DNA of 64,000 nt from Dastarcus helophoroides (GCA_028583605.1 CM053328.1:31169578-31233577); one strand, 5' to 3'. Shown: positions 10,450-21,820, counted from the stretch's first letter. Numbers and translations are program-made. The notes: generated by a model from the sequence alone, not told the origin.

Positions 10450-11160
10450 TAAATTTTGACTTTTCTCACAATTTCGATCTTTGTCTCAAAATATAGATCT
10501 TTTCTTTGAAATTTTGAAAATTGAAAAGGGCGAATATTGAGAAAAATTTCAGGTAAAAAGTCGAAAATTCAAGAAAAATTTCTCGACTAAATATTTATTT
10601 TTAACGACTGCCTGAGTGAAAACAAGCTCCCCCCCGCATCCCGCCCACTGTGATGTCAGAAAATATCTACTGATGAGACAAACGTCGAAATTTTGAGAAA
10701 CAAGATAAAATGCGAATTTCCTGGAATTTTTGTCTTTTTACAAAAATTCAAAATTTTCAAAAATATTTTACAAAATCTTCAGATAAATATTATTCCAAAA
10801 TTTTTTTACTCTTTTATCAAATTATCTACCAAATTTCGAGAAAAAGGCGAAATAAGAAAGTCGAAATTTGCAGAAAGTCGAATTTTAAATAAGTCGAAAT
10901 TTTCCGAAATCGTCGAATTTTGAGAGATGAAATTTTGAAAAAAAAAGTTGAAATTTCGAATAGATTCAAAATTTCAAAAGGAAAAGAGAAATTTTGTGAA
11001 AAAAGGCGGATTTTGAGAAAAAAGTCGTAATTTCGAGAAAACGTCATCATTTTAAAGAAAAGGACTAATTTTTAGGAAAAAAAACAAAACATGGAAATTT
11101 TTGGAAAAGGTTCCCGCAGTTAAAAATATAAGTTTTCGGTTGGCTGTAGAACCAGGGGAG
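10450..11160. other. AT-rich quasi-repetitive intron DNA
   Basis: Chains of degenerate GTCGAAATTTTGAG / AAAAATTTC words. All short open frames here reflect this composition. No gene seen. The adjoining stretch 11161-11529, unique-looking, also shows no feature. Confidence 0.6.
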
Positions 11161-11529
11161 AGCAAGTGTCCCACTCGGCCCTATTGTTCCTAGCTAGCAG
11201 AAAAAGTAAACAAGAGAATTAAAAAATACTTTTTATTAGATAGAACTGTGTAAATTACCGCATTAGTTATTATCTTAATAAATGTTGTTACGTACGCTAC
11301 CTATAGACCCCCGACACTCAAGGGTCCATGGGGTTAAGAAACCCTGCCTTAGCAGTTGCTATTTCATAAAGAATTTCTTGTTTTTTTGACAAATACATTC
11401 GCGACATTCGTTATATCACTAGAAGGTACGTATTAATAAAACTTCAAGACTTTGTAACTTCTAAACCACTTGACCGTTTAGGGGGCGCCACTGTAACTCT
11501 AAGGTAATCCAAACCAGTTAAATAATAGG

Positions 11530-11535
11530 TTTATT
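11530..11535 (-). terminator. Poly(A) signal of prefoldin 6 gene
   Basis: AATAAA on the minus strand (TCAATAAACC), about 76 nt downstream of the prefoldin 6 stop codon, a normal 3'UTR distance. Confidence 0.55.
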
Positions 11536-11610
11536 GAGGTATGATATTTCATACCGTAAGAGTACATTTGATCAAACGGTAGACGTGTATTTTAACAAAA
11601 TACAATATAA

Positions 11611-11958
11611 TTAACTCGGACCTGCCACTTTACTCTGAATATTATGCAGCACTTCTTTATGAGCACTCTGCTTCTTCTCCAAACCTTTGAGGCTATCGTC
11701 AATCTGCTCAATTTTTTTCGTAATATGTTCTATCCTTTTGGATACATTATCTTTCGCTTCCGCAACACTAGTCCTTATCAAAGCCGGGCCAAATAATTTG
11801 TAAACTCTCGAATCGGTATTAAGCGTTTCCAATTCTTGCATCACTAACCGATTTTCATTAAGTTGTGTGTCCAATTCCTGTCTTACCGAGATAGTGCTTT
11901 GAATCTCTTTTTGGGTTTTGTCCAAAGCTTCCAATTCAGATTGGAATTGCTTTCGCAT
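11611..11958 (-). CDS. Pfdn6: Prefoldin subunit 6
   Basis: Beta-type prefoldin subunit of the hexameric cytosolic chaperone that delivers unfolded actin and tubulin to the CCT chaperonin. The 115-residue product matches the family end to end: an N-terminal coiled coil (FQSELEALDKTQKEIQ), the beta-hairpin core (LNTDSRVYKLFGPALIRTSV) and a C-terminal coiled coil (KRIEHITKKIEQIDDSLKGL). Human PFDN6 is 129 residues; only a few N-terminal residues differ. An in-frame TGA lies 9 nt upstream of the ATG, which fixes the start unless the CAG just before it (TTTGAACAG) is a splice acceptor. A possible TCAGTT initiator lies about 50 nt upstream. The gene is intronless and nested in a Pde11 intron on the same strand. 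It has no A-tail or flanking duplication, so a retrocopy is possible but not shown. Confidence 0.92.
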   Translation of the reverse strand: MRKQFQSELEALDKTQKEIQSTISVRQELDTQLNENRLVMQELETLNTDSRVYKLFGPALIRTSVAEAKDNVSKRIEHITKKIEQIDDSLKGLEKKQSAHKEVLHNIQSKVAGPS

Positions 11959-12039
11959 GACTGTTCAAATGAGAGAGTGATAGAAACACATTGGAATTTT
12001 TTCAAAACTGACGTTGTGAATACGCAAATGACATCTTAA

Positions 12040-12969
12040 ATGCTGGGCGCCTTGATTATATGAAATAATAGTTTCTAGAACAGTGGTGCCCAATCTTTTA
12101 ATTGGTTGGAACCAAATCACAAGCTAAAGATTATAGGTAGACCACACTATCAACATTGATTCATATTATAACTTGATTGAAAAAAAAAAAATATTTCGCG
12201 GTTTTCTCGAAAGAACTTTTGAAATTTCCAGTTAAAGTCCAAAATTTTCAAGCTAGAATTTTGGGAATTTATATTTTAATCTAAATAAATTGCCTGTTTA
12301 CGTAAGAACTTCGCAATAAAAAAAAATATAGAAAACACAATAACAAATTGATTTCAAAATTTTGGTTTTTTAAAAAATTTCTATTTTTTGTTTTAAATTT
12401 TGTCTTTTTCTAGAAAATTTGATTTTTTTGTAAATTTCGACTTTTTTAAACAATGCTACTTACTTCAAATCGACCTCTTAAGTATACATTTTTTCAAAAT
12501 ATGTTTCTGAAAATGTTTTCCATTTAAACATTTTTTATCTAAAAATGTTGTTTTATTTTGAAAATTCGGACTTTGACCTCTTTTGAAACTTTCACTTTTT
12601 TGAAAATGTCGACCTTTTTTTAAAATTTTGACTGAAGATTTGATTTTTTGCAAATTTCGATATTTTTCTAAATAACATTGTCTCAATGTTTCAACTGTTT
12701 TATAAATATGATTTATTTGTTGAAAAATTCATTTTTTTCAAAATCTCGATTATTGAAATTTCGAACTTTTTTAAAGATTGGATAATTTTGAAAGTTTCGT
12801 TTGTTGAATTTTTTTTAATTCCCCTTTTTCTCGAAGATTTAATCTTTTTGAAAATGTTAACTTCTTCAAAATTAGACTCTTTCTGAAAAGTTCGACCTTT
12901 TTCCAATTTTTTCTTGGCAATTTTTTGCAACAAGAAAAATTTCCTTAGAAGACAAAATAATATACTTAC
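12040..12969. other. AT-rich quasi-repetitive intron DNA
   Basis: T-rich on the plus strand: repeated AAATTTCGACTTTTTT and TTTTGAAAATG words. Apparent frames here are compositional. The tail of the frame ending at 13125 belongs to Pde11 exon 12970-13137. Confidence 0.6.
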
Positions 12970-13137
12970 AGTTAAAATTGAAAACATCATTTGCGCCACA
13001 TTAAATGCGTGTCTCCAGTTGTGATAGGTAACATTTCTATAATTTTTTTTCACAGACAACAACCATCTGCAGAGTATTTCATAATCAATGTGAAACCGTT
13101 CTACCAAATCCAAATCCAGAAACATCCTTATGCAGGC
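12970..13137 (-). CDS. Pde11: Pde11 exon: start of catalytic domain
   Basis: Encodes 56 residues: [35 protein letters not shown] and [20 protein letters not shown] plus T. The YHNWRH motif supplies the first histidine(s) of the metal/phosphate site of class I phosphodiesterases. Phase 0 at both ends; acceptor GAATATAG and donor GTAAGTATA. The downstream intron (6246-12969) contains the prefoldin 6 gene and a foldback DNA transposon. Confidence 0.95.
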
Positions 13138-13193
13138 CTATATTCAAAATAAGTCATTGGAGATAAGTTTTAAGTTATGATTCGTTAACTCAC

Positions 13194-13280
13194 AGTGAGC
13201 GTTTCATCATCAGTCATGTGAATATCGTCGAAAGTAAAATCGTGTAATCTGAAGTGTGCCGAAGAAGGTATCCTAAGAGC
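13194..13280 (-). CDS. Pde11: Pde11 exon: linker before the catalytic domain
   Basis: Encodes 29 residues, ALRIPSSAHFRLHDFTFDDI then HMTDDETLT, the linker that leads from GAF-B into the HD-type catalytic domain. Acceptor TATCTCTTTAG, donor GTGAGTTAAC. It joins in phase 0 to [11 protein letters not shown] downstream. The upstream junction is the ambiguous one described for exon 13322-13669. Confidence 0.92.
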
Positions 13281-13321
13281 CTAAAGAGATAAACATGAAT
13301 ATTTTAAACAATCCAATCAAC

Positions 13322-13669
13322 CTGATATTCACCTTTCAAACGTTGTGCGTCTTCCAAGGATGCTGTTGCATGATAAGACAGTACTTCCAACGTGACACTT
13401 TGTTTTGCGATAGCGACAACAGCTTTTTCGTACATGTGCGTGTTGTGTATACCCATACCACAAAATATCGCGAAAGCTTCCACGAAGTTTTCGTCGTTTT
13501 TCGTAAATTGTAAATCATTGAATTTATTTATAAGTTGAATAACACCAATTATTTGCCCTGAGGAATTCTTAATTGGCATGCATAAAACTGTTTTGTGTTT
13601 AAAATTAGTGCCCAAGTCAACGCTGGGGTCGAAACGGGGGTCTTCTTCGGCGTTGGGTATATTAACCCT
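13322..13669 (-). CDS. Pde11: Pde11 exon: GAF-B distal part and linker
   Basis: Encodes RVNIPNAEEDPRFDPSVDLG, KTVLCMPIKNSSGQIIGVIQ, INKFNDLQFTKNDENFVEAF (GAF-B N-K...F...D-E motif), FCGMGIHNTHMYEKA and LEVLSYHATASLEDAQRLK. The acceptor TTTTCCAG is clear. The 3' boundary is not. Ending at 13322 uses a GT donor in frame but adds GEYQ and leaves an intron of only 41 nt. The strong-looking donor after AAAG at 13333 gives a 52-nt intron, but joining it to the next acceptor shifts the frame into a stop. Homology favours a join directly after LK. Confidence 0.88.
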
Positions 13670-13721
13670 CTGGAAAAGTGCTAATGAGCATCGTTGGGTT
13701 TCACTATTGTTGATGATTTAC

Positions 13722-13785
13722 CTCTCCCGTGGTGGCTACATATCCTGTGATACCTATGTTTATTGGAAATCGGCTCTCGAATGGA
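13722..13785 (-). CDS. Pde11: Pde11 exon: GAF-B, ITGYVATTGE segment
   Basis: Short exon of 64 nt. The first base completes a Ser codon, followed by PFESRFPINIGITGYVATTG and E. The GITGYVATTGE motif is the conserved GAF-B core. Acceptor TTTTCAG and donor GTAAATC. Introns on both sides are short (about 52 nt), which is usual in compact parts of insect genes. Confidence 0.92.
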
Positions 13786-13837
13786 CTGAAAAGGAGACGT
13801 TAATAATCATGATGATGATTTTGTGACCGTAGCTTAC

Positions 13838-13932
13838 CTCGTTCTAGATTCACCTTCTTCACTATTCAAATCGTTGGCTTCGAAATCGAATACTCTAGAA
13901 AAACTAACGCTAGAATTTCCCACTAGTAATAC
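13838..13932 (-). CDS. Pde11: Pde11 exon: GAF-B, strand/loop segment
   Basis: Encodes 31 residues plus two bases: VLLVGNSSVSFSRVFDFEAN followed by DLNSEEGESRT. It joins in phase to IQCQRVQ upstream and, through an AG|T codon (Ser), to PFESRFPINIGITG downstream. Acceptor TTGTTGTAG and donor GTAAGCTACG. It lacks an internal start codon. Confidence 0.92.
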
Positions 13933-14501
13933 CTACAACAAAGAAAAATACTTGTTAGCAGTAGCGAGTACAGCTTTTTGCGTTGCGATGGAGGGGGGGG
14001 GGGTATTGACTTTTCTCAATAAAAATATTTTTTATATGGTCCAACAGTGGCGTGTTCTTCAGGGAAACTGAAAAAGTAAAGTTTTTCTTATAGAAAGGAA
14101 AATTAGATATGGTTTTGGGCAAAAATACGAATACTTATGAAGTTTTACCAAAACTGTATTATTTAAATTGGAATATTTAAGATCTTTTTTTATTAATTTA
14201 AGTTTTCTCGAAATGTCGATTTTGTTGTTGAAATTTTGTGCTTAAACCAGAATCTTCCTTTCATAAATTTTAATTTTTTCCAGAAATTTCAATCGTTACT
14301 TAACTCCAAAGTTTAGGTTTGAAATTTTTCAACTACAAAATTTAAACATCTATCGATTCACTTTTTTTTAAAATTCAAAGATTAAAGCCAAAGGTTGAAA
14401 TAAAAAAGTTTGCAAAACAAAACACTTTTTTAATTAAAAAATCTAAATTTGATCCTAAACGGTGATTTTTTTTCTCGAATTTTCGATTTCAATCAGGAAT
14501 G

Positions 14502-14750
14502 AACTGAAGTATAACGGAAATTTATCAAATTATCTGCCTTGGGTTCGACTGAGCAAGAGGGTGCATGATTAAATTTTGCAGCATTCCTTTAACTTTAATT
14601 AACATTACTGATTGTTTGAATTACTAGATTTTCTTGGTCTATTTTTATTGGTTCAACTCTTCGATGGCTTTTACAAATATTACCTATATCGAAATATAAC
14701 TGACTTATAATACGCATCATATTTTTTTATTATTTGTGAAGAGACAGTAT
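14502..14750 (+). repeat. Inverted repeat arm, family IR250, left copy
   Basis: Runs from AACTGAAGTATAACGGAAAT to GTGAAGAGACAGTAT and is the reverse complement, with few differences, of 19481-19730. Interior landmarks: TCTGCCTTGGGTTCGACTGA and ACCTATATCGAAATATAACT. Either two copies of a dispersed element in opposite directions or the arms of a 5.2-kb foldback. Confidence 0.85.
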
Positions 14751-17700
14751 GCACACTTGCTGCACTTAAATATTCACTAAATTACTCCAAGTTTAAAATC
14801 CAAACTTTATCAAAAGAGAAATCTCGCAATTACTGTTGAAATTTCGGGGTGAACGTGTAAATCTCTAGGAGTGTGAGTTTCAAGTTGAAATATTTTGGTC
14901 TAAAGTCTAAATTTTTAGTTTTGAGCTTAATCTTTTCGGTCATATTTTCTCTTTCTTTTTAAGAAATTGCTGTCCAGTTCTTTGAATTAAATTATGATTT
15001 TTCAGCAAGGTAGAAGAAAGGGAAATGTCAAGAAAGGAACTCTCATGTAGGCTGCCATGTGTCCCAAAATGAGGAAAATTTAATCGATGAAATTTGGAAA
15101 AAAAGAAAAAAAACCCTACATGTGGTATAATGATCAATCCTTACATAAGGATGTCGCGAATGAAAGGATTAAAATCAAAATATGAAATCGAAAGTCTAGA
15201 AAAATTTTTAATGTAGAGAATTGGTATTTTCGGATAATTTCGAAAATGAATTGGAAATGTGTAAAAAAATGTTTCCAGCTTTAAATCTAAATTTGAGTGA
15301 ACATTTCAAAAAAAATTCAAAATTTTTAGAAAAGTTAGGAAAAAAAGGCTGAAAACGTGCACTCGAAATTGGGAGAAAGAACTCAACATTTTGAATTAAA
15401 TTCTTTGGAATATAAGTGACAAAATCAAAAGTTCACTTTTACATCTGAAATTTTGGAAAACAACACTCGCATGTTTGAGTCGGAATTTCGATAAAAGAGT
15501 ATGAGAAAAGGTTGAAATTATAGAAACATTCTAAAGAACTTTGATTAACGTCGACATTTAAATACTTGAAATTCACAAACAAAATGTCTATGTCGTACAA
15601 AAAGCTGGAATGGTTCAAGGTTTTTTTTCCTTTCAATATTCTCGACCCTTTCTGACGACCCTCTTTAATGCCCAAGGGCGCGCTACTCTCATCAGCCGAC
15701 ATTATGTTAACTTTTAAACTCGGTCTCTCTGACAATATATTAAAATATAATTAAATTTTAAAAACATTATAAATCGAATTGTTTTACAAAATCTAAGAAT
15801 AAAATGGATGGAAGGATATCCTGAAAGAGAAAAAAATTGAATGTATATTTTGCAAAATAATTTTTCTAAACTAAATATTCTTGAAATAATTTGGAACATT
15901 GTTCTTTAAATGTAAACTTTTTTCCAAAATTTATATTTTTGTCTCAAATTTTCCACTGAATTTTGGAATTTTCAAATCGAGACACAAAATCGTCATTTCT
16001 TTTTCTGGAACAAAATTGACAGTTTGAATTTAAGCTCGAAAATTCTACGACATAATTAAAAATGTTGAATTTAAACTTTGAATTTCGAGCAAAAAGTATA
16101 AATTCTTGAATAAACTGGAAACTTACAAAAATAAATATTCTTTTATGTCATATTATTCCAAAATGTCGAATTTTTCAAGGATTTTTTTAAATGCATTTTT
16201 GTGTTCATCTTGAAAGTTCAACTTGTTTTATAGAAATTTCAAATGTTTTTCGATATTTCCTGAAATGTTGAACTTTCCACTTCATTCACAAAAGTTAGAC
16301 TTTGTACAAAAAATTTTAGGAACAATATTTGATAATATTTCTCAAACTTTAGTTTTTTCGAAAAGGGATTTTTCGCGATATTTTGATCCTCTTCATTAAC
16401 CAACATTTTCCTCTTCTGTTTAGACTCCCGTTGATCGAAAACAGAATCATTTCATTTAACATCCATTCGATCCAACATTTCCAAACTGGGTCGAAAAAAT
16501 GTTGGATGAAATTGATTCTTCACCGAATTATTTTATCGAAATTCATTTTTTTTCCAAATATTGCCTTTTAATGTAATTTTAACCTAAATCTCGAAATATT
16601 GACGTAGTATCTGCTCAACATTTATTGAATTGTTGAAAGATTAATTTAAGGAAGAATATTCTTCTTGAAAATCGAAAGTTTCACTTCATATTTCGAGAAA
16701 AAAGTAAAAATTAAAGAAAGCCACTGAAAATATCATTTTAATTTAATTTTGAATTATTCTTACTATTTTGAGGTATTCCCGAAATAATGTATTTGAAATT
16801 TTTATATTAACTCAATTGTCGCTTCAAAATGTTCACTCTTTTAAAATTTCAACTTCAAAAGACTTTTGGCCAAGTTTCTACGGTAACCACTAAATATTCA
16901 AAATTTTACTAACAAAGTTAGACGTTTAAGGATGAAAACTCTACTTTAAAATTGAAATTAAAGAATTTGGAATCACAGGGGTTTTTTTCTGAACTTCAGC
17001 ATTTTTTTGGCAATTTCAGTTAAAACTGAAAATTGCTACTGTTATTCTCTTAAAATATTATACTCTAAAATCTAATGTCTGGGAAAAGTCGAAATTTTCC
17101 AGACTAAAATAAGAATTTTGAGGAGGAACCCGAAATCTGAAAAAAAAAGACACGTTTAAAGTTTAAATTTCAAGTTATGAAGTGAAATTTGCCTCGAAAT
17201 TACTTAATGTTTTGAAATTAAGATAAAAACTTTGTGAAATCGTCGACAAATTCAATTTAAATTTTTACAACTTTCGACCTTTGAAAACAAAATTGTGAGA
17301 AGAAAGTCAAATCTTCGACGGTTTTCTGGGAAGTTCAATCCTCAAGTTGGGAGTAAGTTTGAACTTCCATGGCAAAGTCAAGATATTTTTAGAATTTTTA
17401 AAAAAATGTCGAAATTTGATCGAAAAATTAAAATGTGGGAGTTCAAGTCAAAACTTCGAATTTAATTTGAATGTTTGCATGACGTTTAGATTTTTCCCGA
17501 AAAGAGTTTTTAATTTTAATTTTGATCTCGAATGTCATCTTAAAGTTTTGACTTTTTTTTAAATTTCAGTTTTACTAGTTTTTCTTTAAGTTTAGATTTT
17601 TTGCCGTAGTTTCTAGAATTAAGCTTCAAAATAGAATTTTTAATAAAGTTTTTAAAATTGTAACTTAAAACTGAAAACTTGGATTAAATTTAATCTTCCA

Positions 17701-18470
17701 GGGCAAATCTAAGACAAATTCAGAATTTTCAAAAAAAAAACGTCAAAATTGGAAGTTTAAAATCAAAAAGTTAAAACATTGAGCTTCAAGTCGAAATTTC
17801 GAATTTAATTTTGAATATTTCTCGACTTTTAGAATTTTCCCGAAAAGAGTTTTTACGCGAAATTTTGATTTTGATCTCGAATGTCATCTCAAAGTTTTCA
17901 CCTTTTTTTTTTCGAAATTTCAGCTTTTCAAGTTTAAATTTATTGGCGAAATTTCCATAGTAACCTCAAAATCTCAAATTGGAGTTTCTAATTATGTTCT
18001 TAAAATTGTGAATTAAAATCGGGGATTAACTTTGAACTTTCAGAAAAAATGGTCAGAATTTTCAAATAAACCGAAATTTGAAGGTTAAAATCGAAATTTT
18101 ACCTTTACAGTGAAAATGAGGTTCTAGTCGAATTCTCAAATTTAATATTAAATTTCAGGATTTGTAAAAGAAAATTTTGAAAGTCGAAATTTGGAAATCA
18201 GGTCGAAATTTCGATAAAAAAACTTTGGAATATCTAAAAATAAACTTTTCCCCAAATGTCGGCTTAAAAATTGTAATTTCTAATTTAGATCCGAAATTTT
18301 GAATTTAAAATCAAAATAAGTAGCATAGAGTGGAAGGATACTCAAAATTTTGAGTTTAAAGTCAAAATTTCGAAGTAAAAGTTTGGAATGTTTAAAACCA
18401 ATTCTTAAAATTTCGAGTTTAAAATGGAAATTTTGGAAATGTTACCTTCGAACTTGAAATTTCGAGTTTA
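14751..18470. other. AT-rich quasi-repetitive intron DNA
   Basis: About 3.7 kb of degenerate GAAATTTC/TCGAAATTTT words with no coding exon. Internal near-repeats such as AATGTCATCTTAAAGTTTT (about 17532) and AATGTCATCTCAAAGTTTT (about 17880) show local duplication of roughly 350 bp. Confidence 0.6.
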
Positions 18471-18559
18471 ACACGTTAGCAACGGCACTAATCCCCGACG
18501 TCAAGTAAAATGTTTATTAATAGACGGGGTTGAATTTCTTAATATATTTTATGTGGAAG

Positions 18560-18960
18560 AAACCTAAAATTTCTTCTTTTTTTTTGTATTGTAAAATGTC
18601 ACAAAAAGCGTTTAGCTGCAAATGACATCTAGATGTCAAATATAATAAAATTATTGCTCTTGACCTCAGAGTCAAGAGCCAACCACAGATCATTCCTTAT
18701 TCGTTCTGCATGGCGCTTCCGGCTGGCGTCAAGACGAATCACCAATCATATCCAACCTCCAATTTCTTTATTTTTTTTAAATTTCAAGATGTCACGATTA
18801 ACATTTGGCTGCAAATAACATCTAGATATCAAATATAATCAAATTATTGTCCTGGACCCCACGGTGAGGAGTCATCCACAGACGTTCCCTTCATTTGTTC
18901 TGAACGACACTTGCCCTTGGCGTCAAGATAAACCACCGAGTCATATCCTGCTAATCTTGT
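18560..18960 (+). repeat. Two-copy tandem repeat, ~193-bp unit
   Basis: ATGTCAC...TGGCTGCAAATAACATCTAG-like sequence begins near 18596 and again near 18789. Each unit contains GACATCTAGATGTC or its relative, a hairpin (in the first copy GCTCTTGAC...GTCAAGAGC) and GGCGTCAAGA near its end. Diverged copies; no coding sequence. Confidence 0.75.
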
Positions 18961-19480
18961 ATTTTTGGAGGTTACATTTTCTTACGAGTGTTGGTTCATC
19001 AATTAAGAATTTGTTTTGAAATATATAGAAGCATTACCTAGAGATGATTCCTTATGCCGGAAACTAGTATGCCAAATGCAGTTAGGGCCACCTCTTAGCG
19101 AGCCAAAAGCGACTAGAAAAGGATCGCTAAAATCACTTTACCACAAATAATTCACATTTTAGTTGCGATGGGAGCAAGTGTCGTTTGTTAATACAGTTTA
19201 AAACTTGTCATTGGAGGCAAAAACCTTGCCAAAGTCATTTTTCTGAAATATAGCTGCCATCGTTAACTTGCTAACGTTAAAATCTTGTATTAAATTTGGA
19301 AAAATTGTTATAACTTCGTTGGTTCATGACTTTTTGCAATATTTCGTATTATTAATATAAGAAAAAATGTTTTCTCAAAATTTTGAGTGTTGTCTGAAAT
19401 TGTTGGAAGCCCTGTTTTGCAACTTAGTTTTGATTTTTAAAACCGAAATTCGCCCAACGATGCAAACTAATAAAAAAAAT

Positions 19481-19730
19481 ATACTGTCTCTTCACAAATA
19501 ATTAAAAAAATATGATGCGTATCATAAGTCAGTTATATTTCGATATAGGTAATATTTGCAAAAGCCATCGAATAGTTGAACCAATAAAAATCCACCAAGA
19601 AAATCCAATAATTCAAACAATCAGTAATGTTAATTAAAGTTAAAGGGATGCTGCAAAATTTGATCACGCAGCCTTTTGCTCAGTCGAACCCAAGGCAGAT
19701 AATTTGATAAAATTCCGTTATACTTCAGTT
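19481..19730 (-). repeat. Inverted repeat arm, family IR250, right copy
   Basis: Reverse complement of 14502-14750, from ATACTGTCTCTTCACAAATA to CCGTTATACTTCAGTT. Flanking sequences 18970-19480 and 19731-20960 look unique and show no gene. Confidence 0.85.
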
Positions 19731-21026
19731 AACGCAAACCATTTCAAACAAATTTGGAAATCTACAAAGTACGTGCGTATACCCAATTGGCCAAACTTTC
19801 AAATTAGGTCAATCTGTTGTGTATTCGGAGACAGTATCCACATTGCAGATGGCCCCAGTAAACATTAGTCAAGTAGAGCATGAAGTGAGGATTTCGAGGA
19901 GTTTGAGGCAAAGTTTGCGGTTGATCCTGCGTTAACAAGTAATTATCTTGGGTCTAGAAAACGTAAAACCTATTTCGAAAATTAACGGGGATATTTAAAA
20001 GTAATCGACGTTTTATTAATAGTTTTTGAAAAATTCCATTAGTGGTTTATTTCCCAAAGGATTTTAAGGCACTGTTAATTTAATAAATGGGGCAGAGAGA
20101 TCTGAACATTTTAATAACATAGAAATCTACGATTTTCACGACAACAGTAAATGTTTTACTACTAGATCGGCTTTGTAATGTTTCTCGTAAACTAACTTTG
20201 TTTCGTAGTGGATTTCCTTGCGATACTAATTATATTTCTGGAGTAAACAAATAACATTTATTACCTTTGCTTTGATATTTCCAGCAATTTAGCAGCTTTG
20301 ACATTTTGACTTTATCGATAGAGTAGATGGTTTTATTATGCACCAGAAACATTTCAAATCAATGGTAAAATCAAAAGCGCACATCTTGAAAATGTGTTTC
20401 ATAATTTACGGTTATATTTTCGAAATTTTTTCGATATTTTAACCTTAAATTGAAATTGTTTACTTTGAACTGCAAACTCCCAGAAAAAAACAGATTTCGC
20501 CTTCAAGCTTAATATCCAAATCTAGTTTTCTCTCAAAACTGTATCTTATATGCTACATGCGTTTCTTCCTAATGATGCTGAGTTTCCCAAATGACCAGTT
20601 AATGGTTGTAAATAAAAATGCTTTGTTCGGTATTAACTTATTGCAAGGATTTGAAGATAAAATCGTCAATTAAAAGTCGATGCGCAATTTATTCAGCTTA
20701 TCCATGATAGTAATTATGTACTGGAACACATTTAATTTATTAGCATATTTTATAGTTTCTAGCGCTTCAGCTATCACATATTACTGAATATCACCAGTGA
20801 TTATTGTTCTTGGGAGCGATAACAGTTTTAAATAATGGGTGCCTATTAAAATTTTGTTGACATGCCAGCTGGCACGCTTGTCATAATTTCACCATATCAT
20901 GCAAATTACTCAAACAAAGATATAAATTAGTTTTAGAAAATTTTACAAGTAATTGATAACACGTTAGAAAATTTTCTTCTTTAAGAAATGGTGTAGTAGT
21001 GCTGGATGGTACCAAATTTTCCGGTT

Positions 21027-21090
21027 CTTATATAAATCGTGAAAATATCTACCATAGTTTCTATATAAATCGTGAAAATATCTGCCATAG
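21027..21090 (+). repeat. Two-copy 33-bp tandem repeat
   Basis: TATATAAATCGTGAAAATAT followed by CTACCATAG, repeated once with one base changed (CTGCCATAG). Lies just inside the intron after Pde11 exon 21123-21371. Confidence 0.85.
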
Positions 21091-21122
21091 TACCAAGGAT
21101 GAAAAAGTCTATTTATTCTTAC

Positions 21123-21371
21123 CTGGACCCGTTGACATTGTATAAGGCTTTGTGTGTGCGTCAATATCCTAAAAACGACGTGTTCTATGGTACTTTGTTC
21201 CTCGAATATCATTCTGGCAAGATCCAACAACACTTGGTTCCGTTTAACTTCGAGTTGAGACTTTTCATAAAGGTGTGCATTTCTTAGCCCTATACCGCAG
21301 AACTGAAGGTAACTGGAAAATACCTCTTCGTCTTGCTTTGTAAATGGTTGGTCCCCCATTTTATTGATAAC
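21123..21371 (-). CDS. Pde11: Pde11 exon: end of GAF-A and start of GAF-B
   Basis: Encodes 83 residues: VINKMGDQPFTKQDEEVF (the GAF-A N-K...F...D-E cyclic-nucleotide motif), LQFCGIGLRNAHLYEKSQLE, the connecting helix KRNQVLLDLARMIFEEQST, and IQCQRVQ, which opens GAF-B. Phase 0 at both ends; acceptor AATTTTGCAG and donor GTAAGAATAA. The intron just downstream begins with a two-copy 33-bp tandem repeat (about 21027-21090). Confidence 0.94.
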
Positions 21372-21777
21372 CTGCAAAATTAAGTAAATGTTCAGGACAT
21401 TTGGAAATAAAAAGGTAAAAAAGCAAATAACTTATTTGATTTGAAATTCATTTTACCTAAAAAGGTCAGTGGCGCATCCAAGGGGCTTTGGAGGCTTACT
21501 CCCCACTTTTAAAGTAAAAATTAACTTTGAACAAAACATAAAAACAAAGAATTAAATTTATTCAAGTAGAACACAAACCTAGACTGCAAATTCATGCGGT
21601 TCTCTAGGCGTGTATAGTGAATCATAGGTAGTTGAACTACCAACAGTTAAAACACTGCCACCTAGCGAAGCGGTTGCTCTCTAGGAAAGTTCCCATAAGA
21701 CAAGGATTCTAATGCACAGACCAATCATGCCAATCAGACCAATAGCTTTGAATATTTATTAGATTCGAAGTTTGGAA

Positions 21778-21820
21778 ACCAAAGACCGGTTTCGATCTTG
21801 TTAGATCTCGTTAGTTTGGT
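21778..21820 (-). ncRNA. Hammerhead ribozyme-like motif, copy 1 (one core change)
   Basis: Minus-strand 43-nt fold: stem I ACCAAA/TTTGGT (6 bp); core CTAACGA where CUGANGA is expected (one substitution, G5 to A); stem II GATC-TAACAA-GATC; GAA; a palindromic helix III hexamer ACCGGT; and cleavage triplet GTC. The layout is type I with a very short helix III, as in Penelope-like elements and animal retrozymes. The core change probably inactivates it. Confidence 0.5.

Noticed and set aside
13578..14071. Two 82-residue plus-strand frames
   Set aside because: Antisense shadows of Pde11 exons 13322-13669, 13722-13785 and 13838-13932.
21001..21377. Extension of the GAF exon to 20964 as one ORF
   Set aside because: A strong donor at 21122 and in-phase joining to 13932 show the exon ends at 21123; the rest is intron including the 33-bp repeat.
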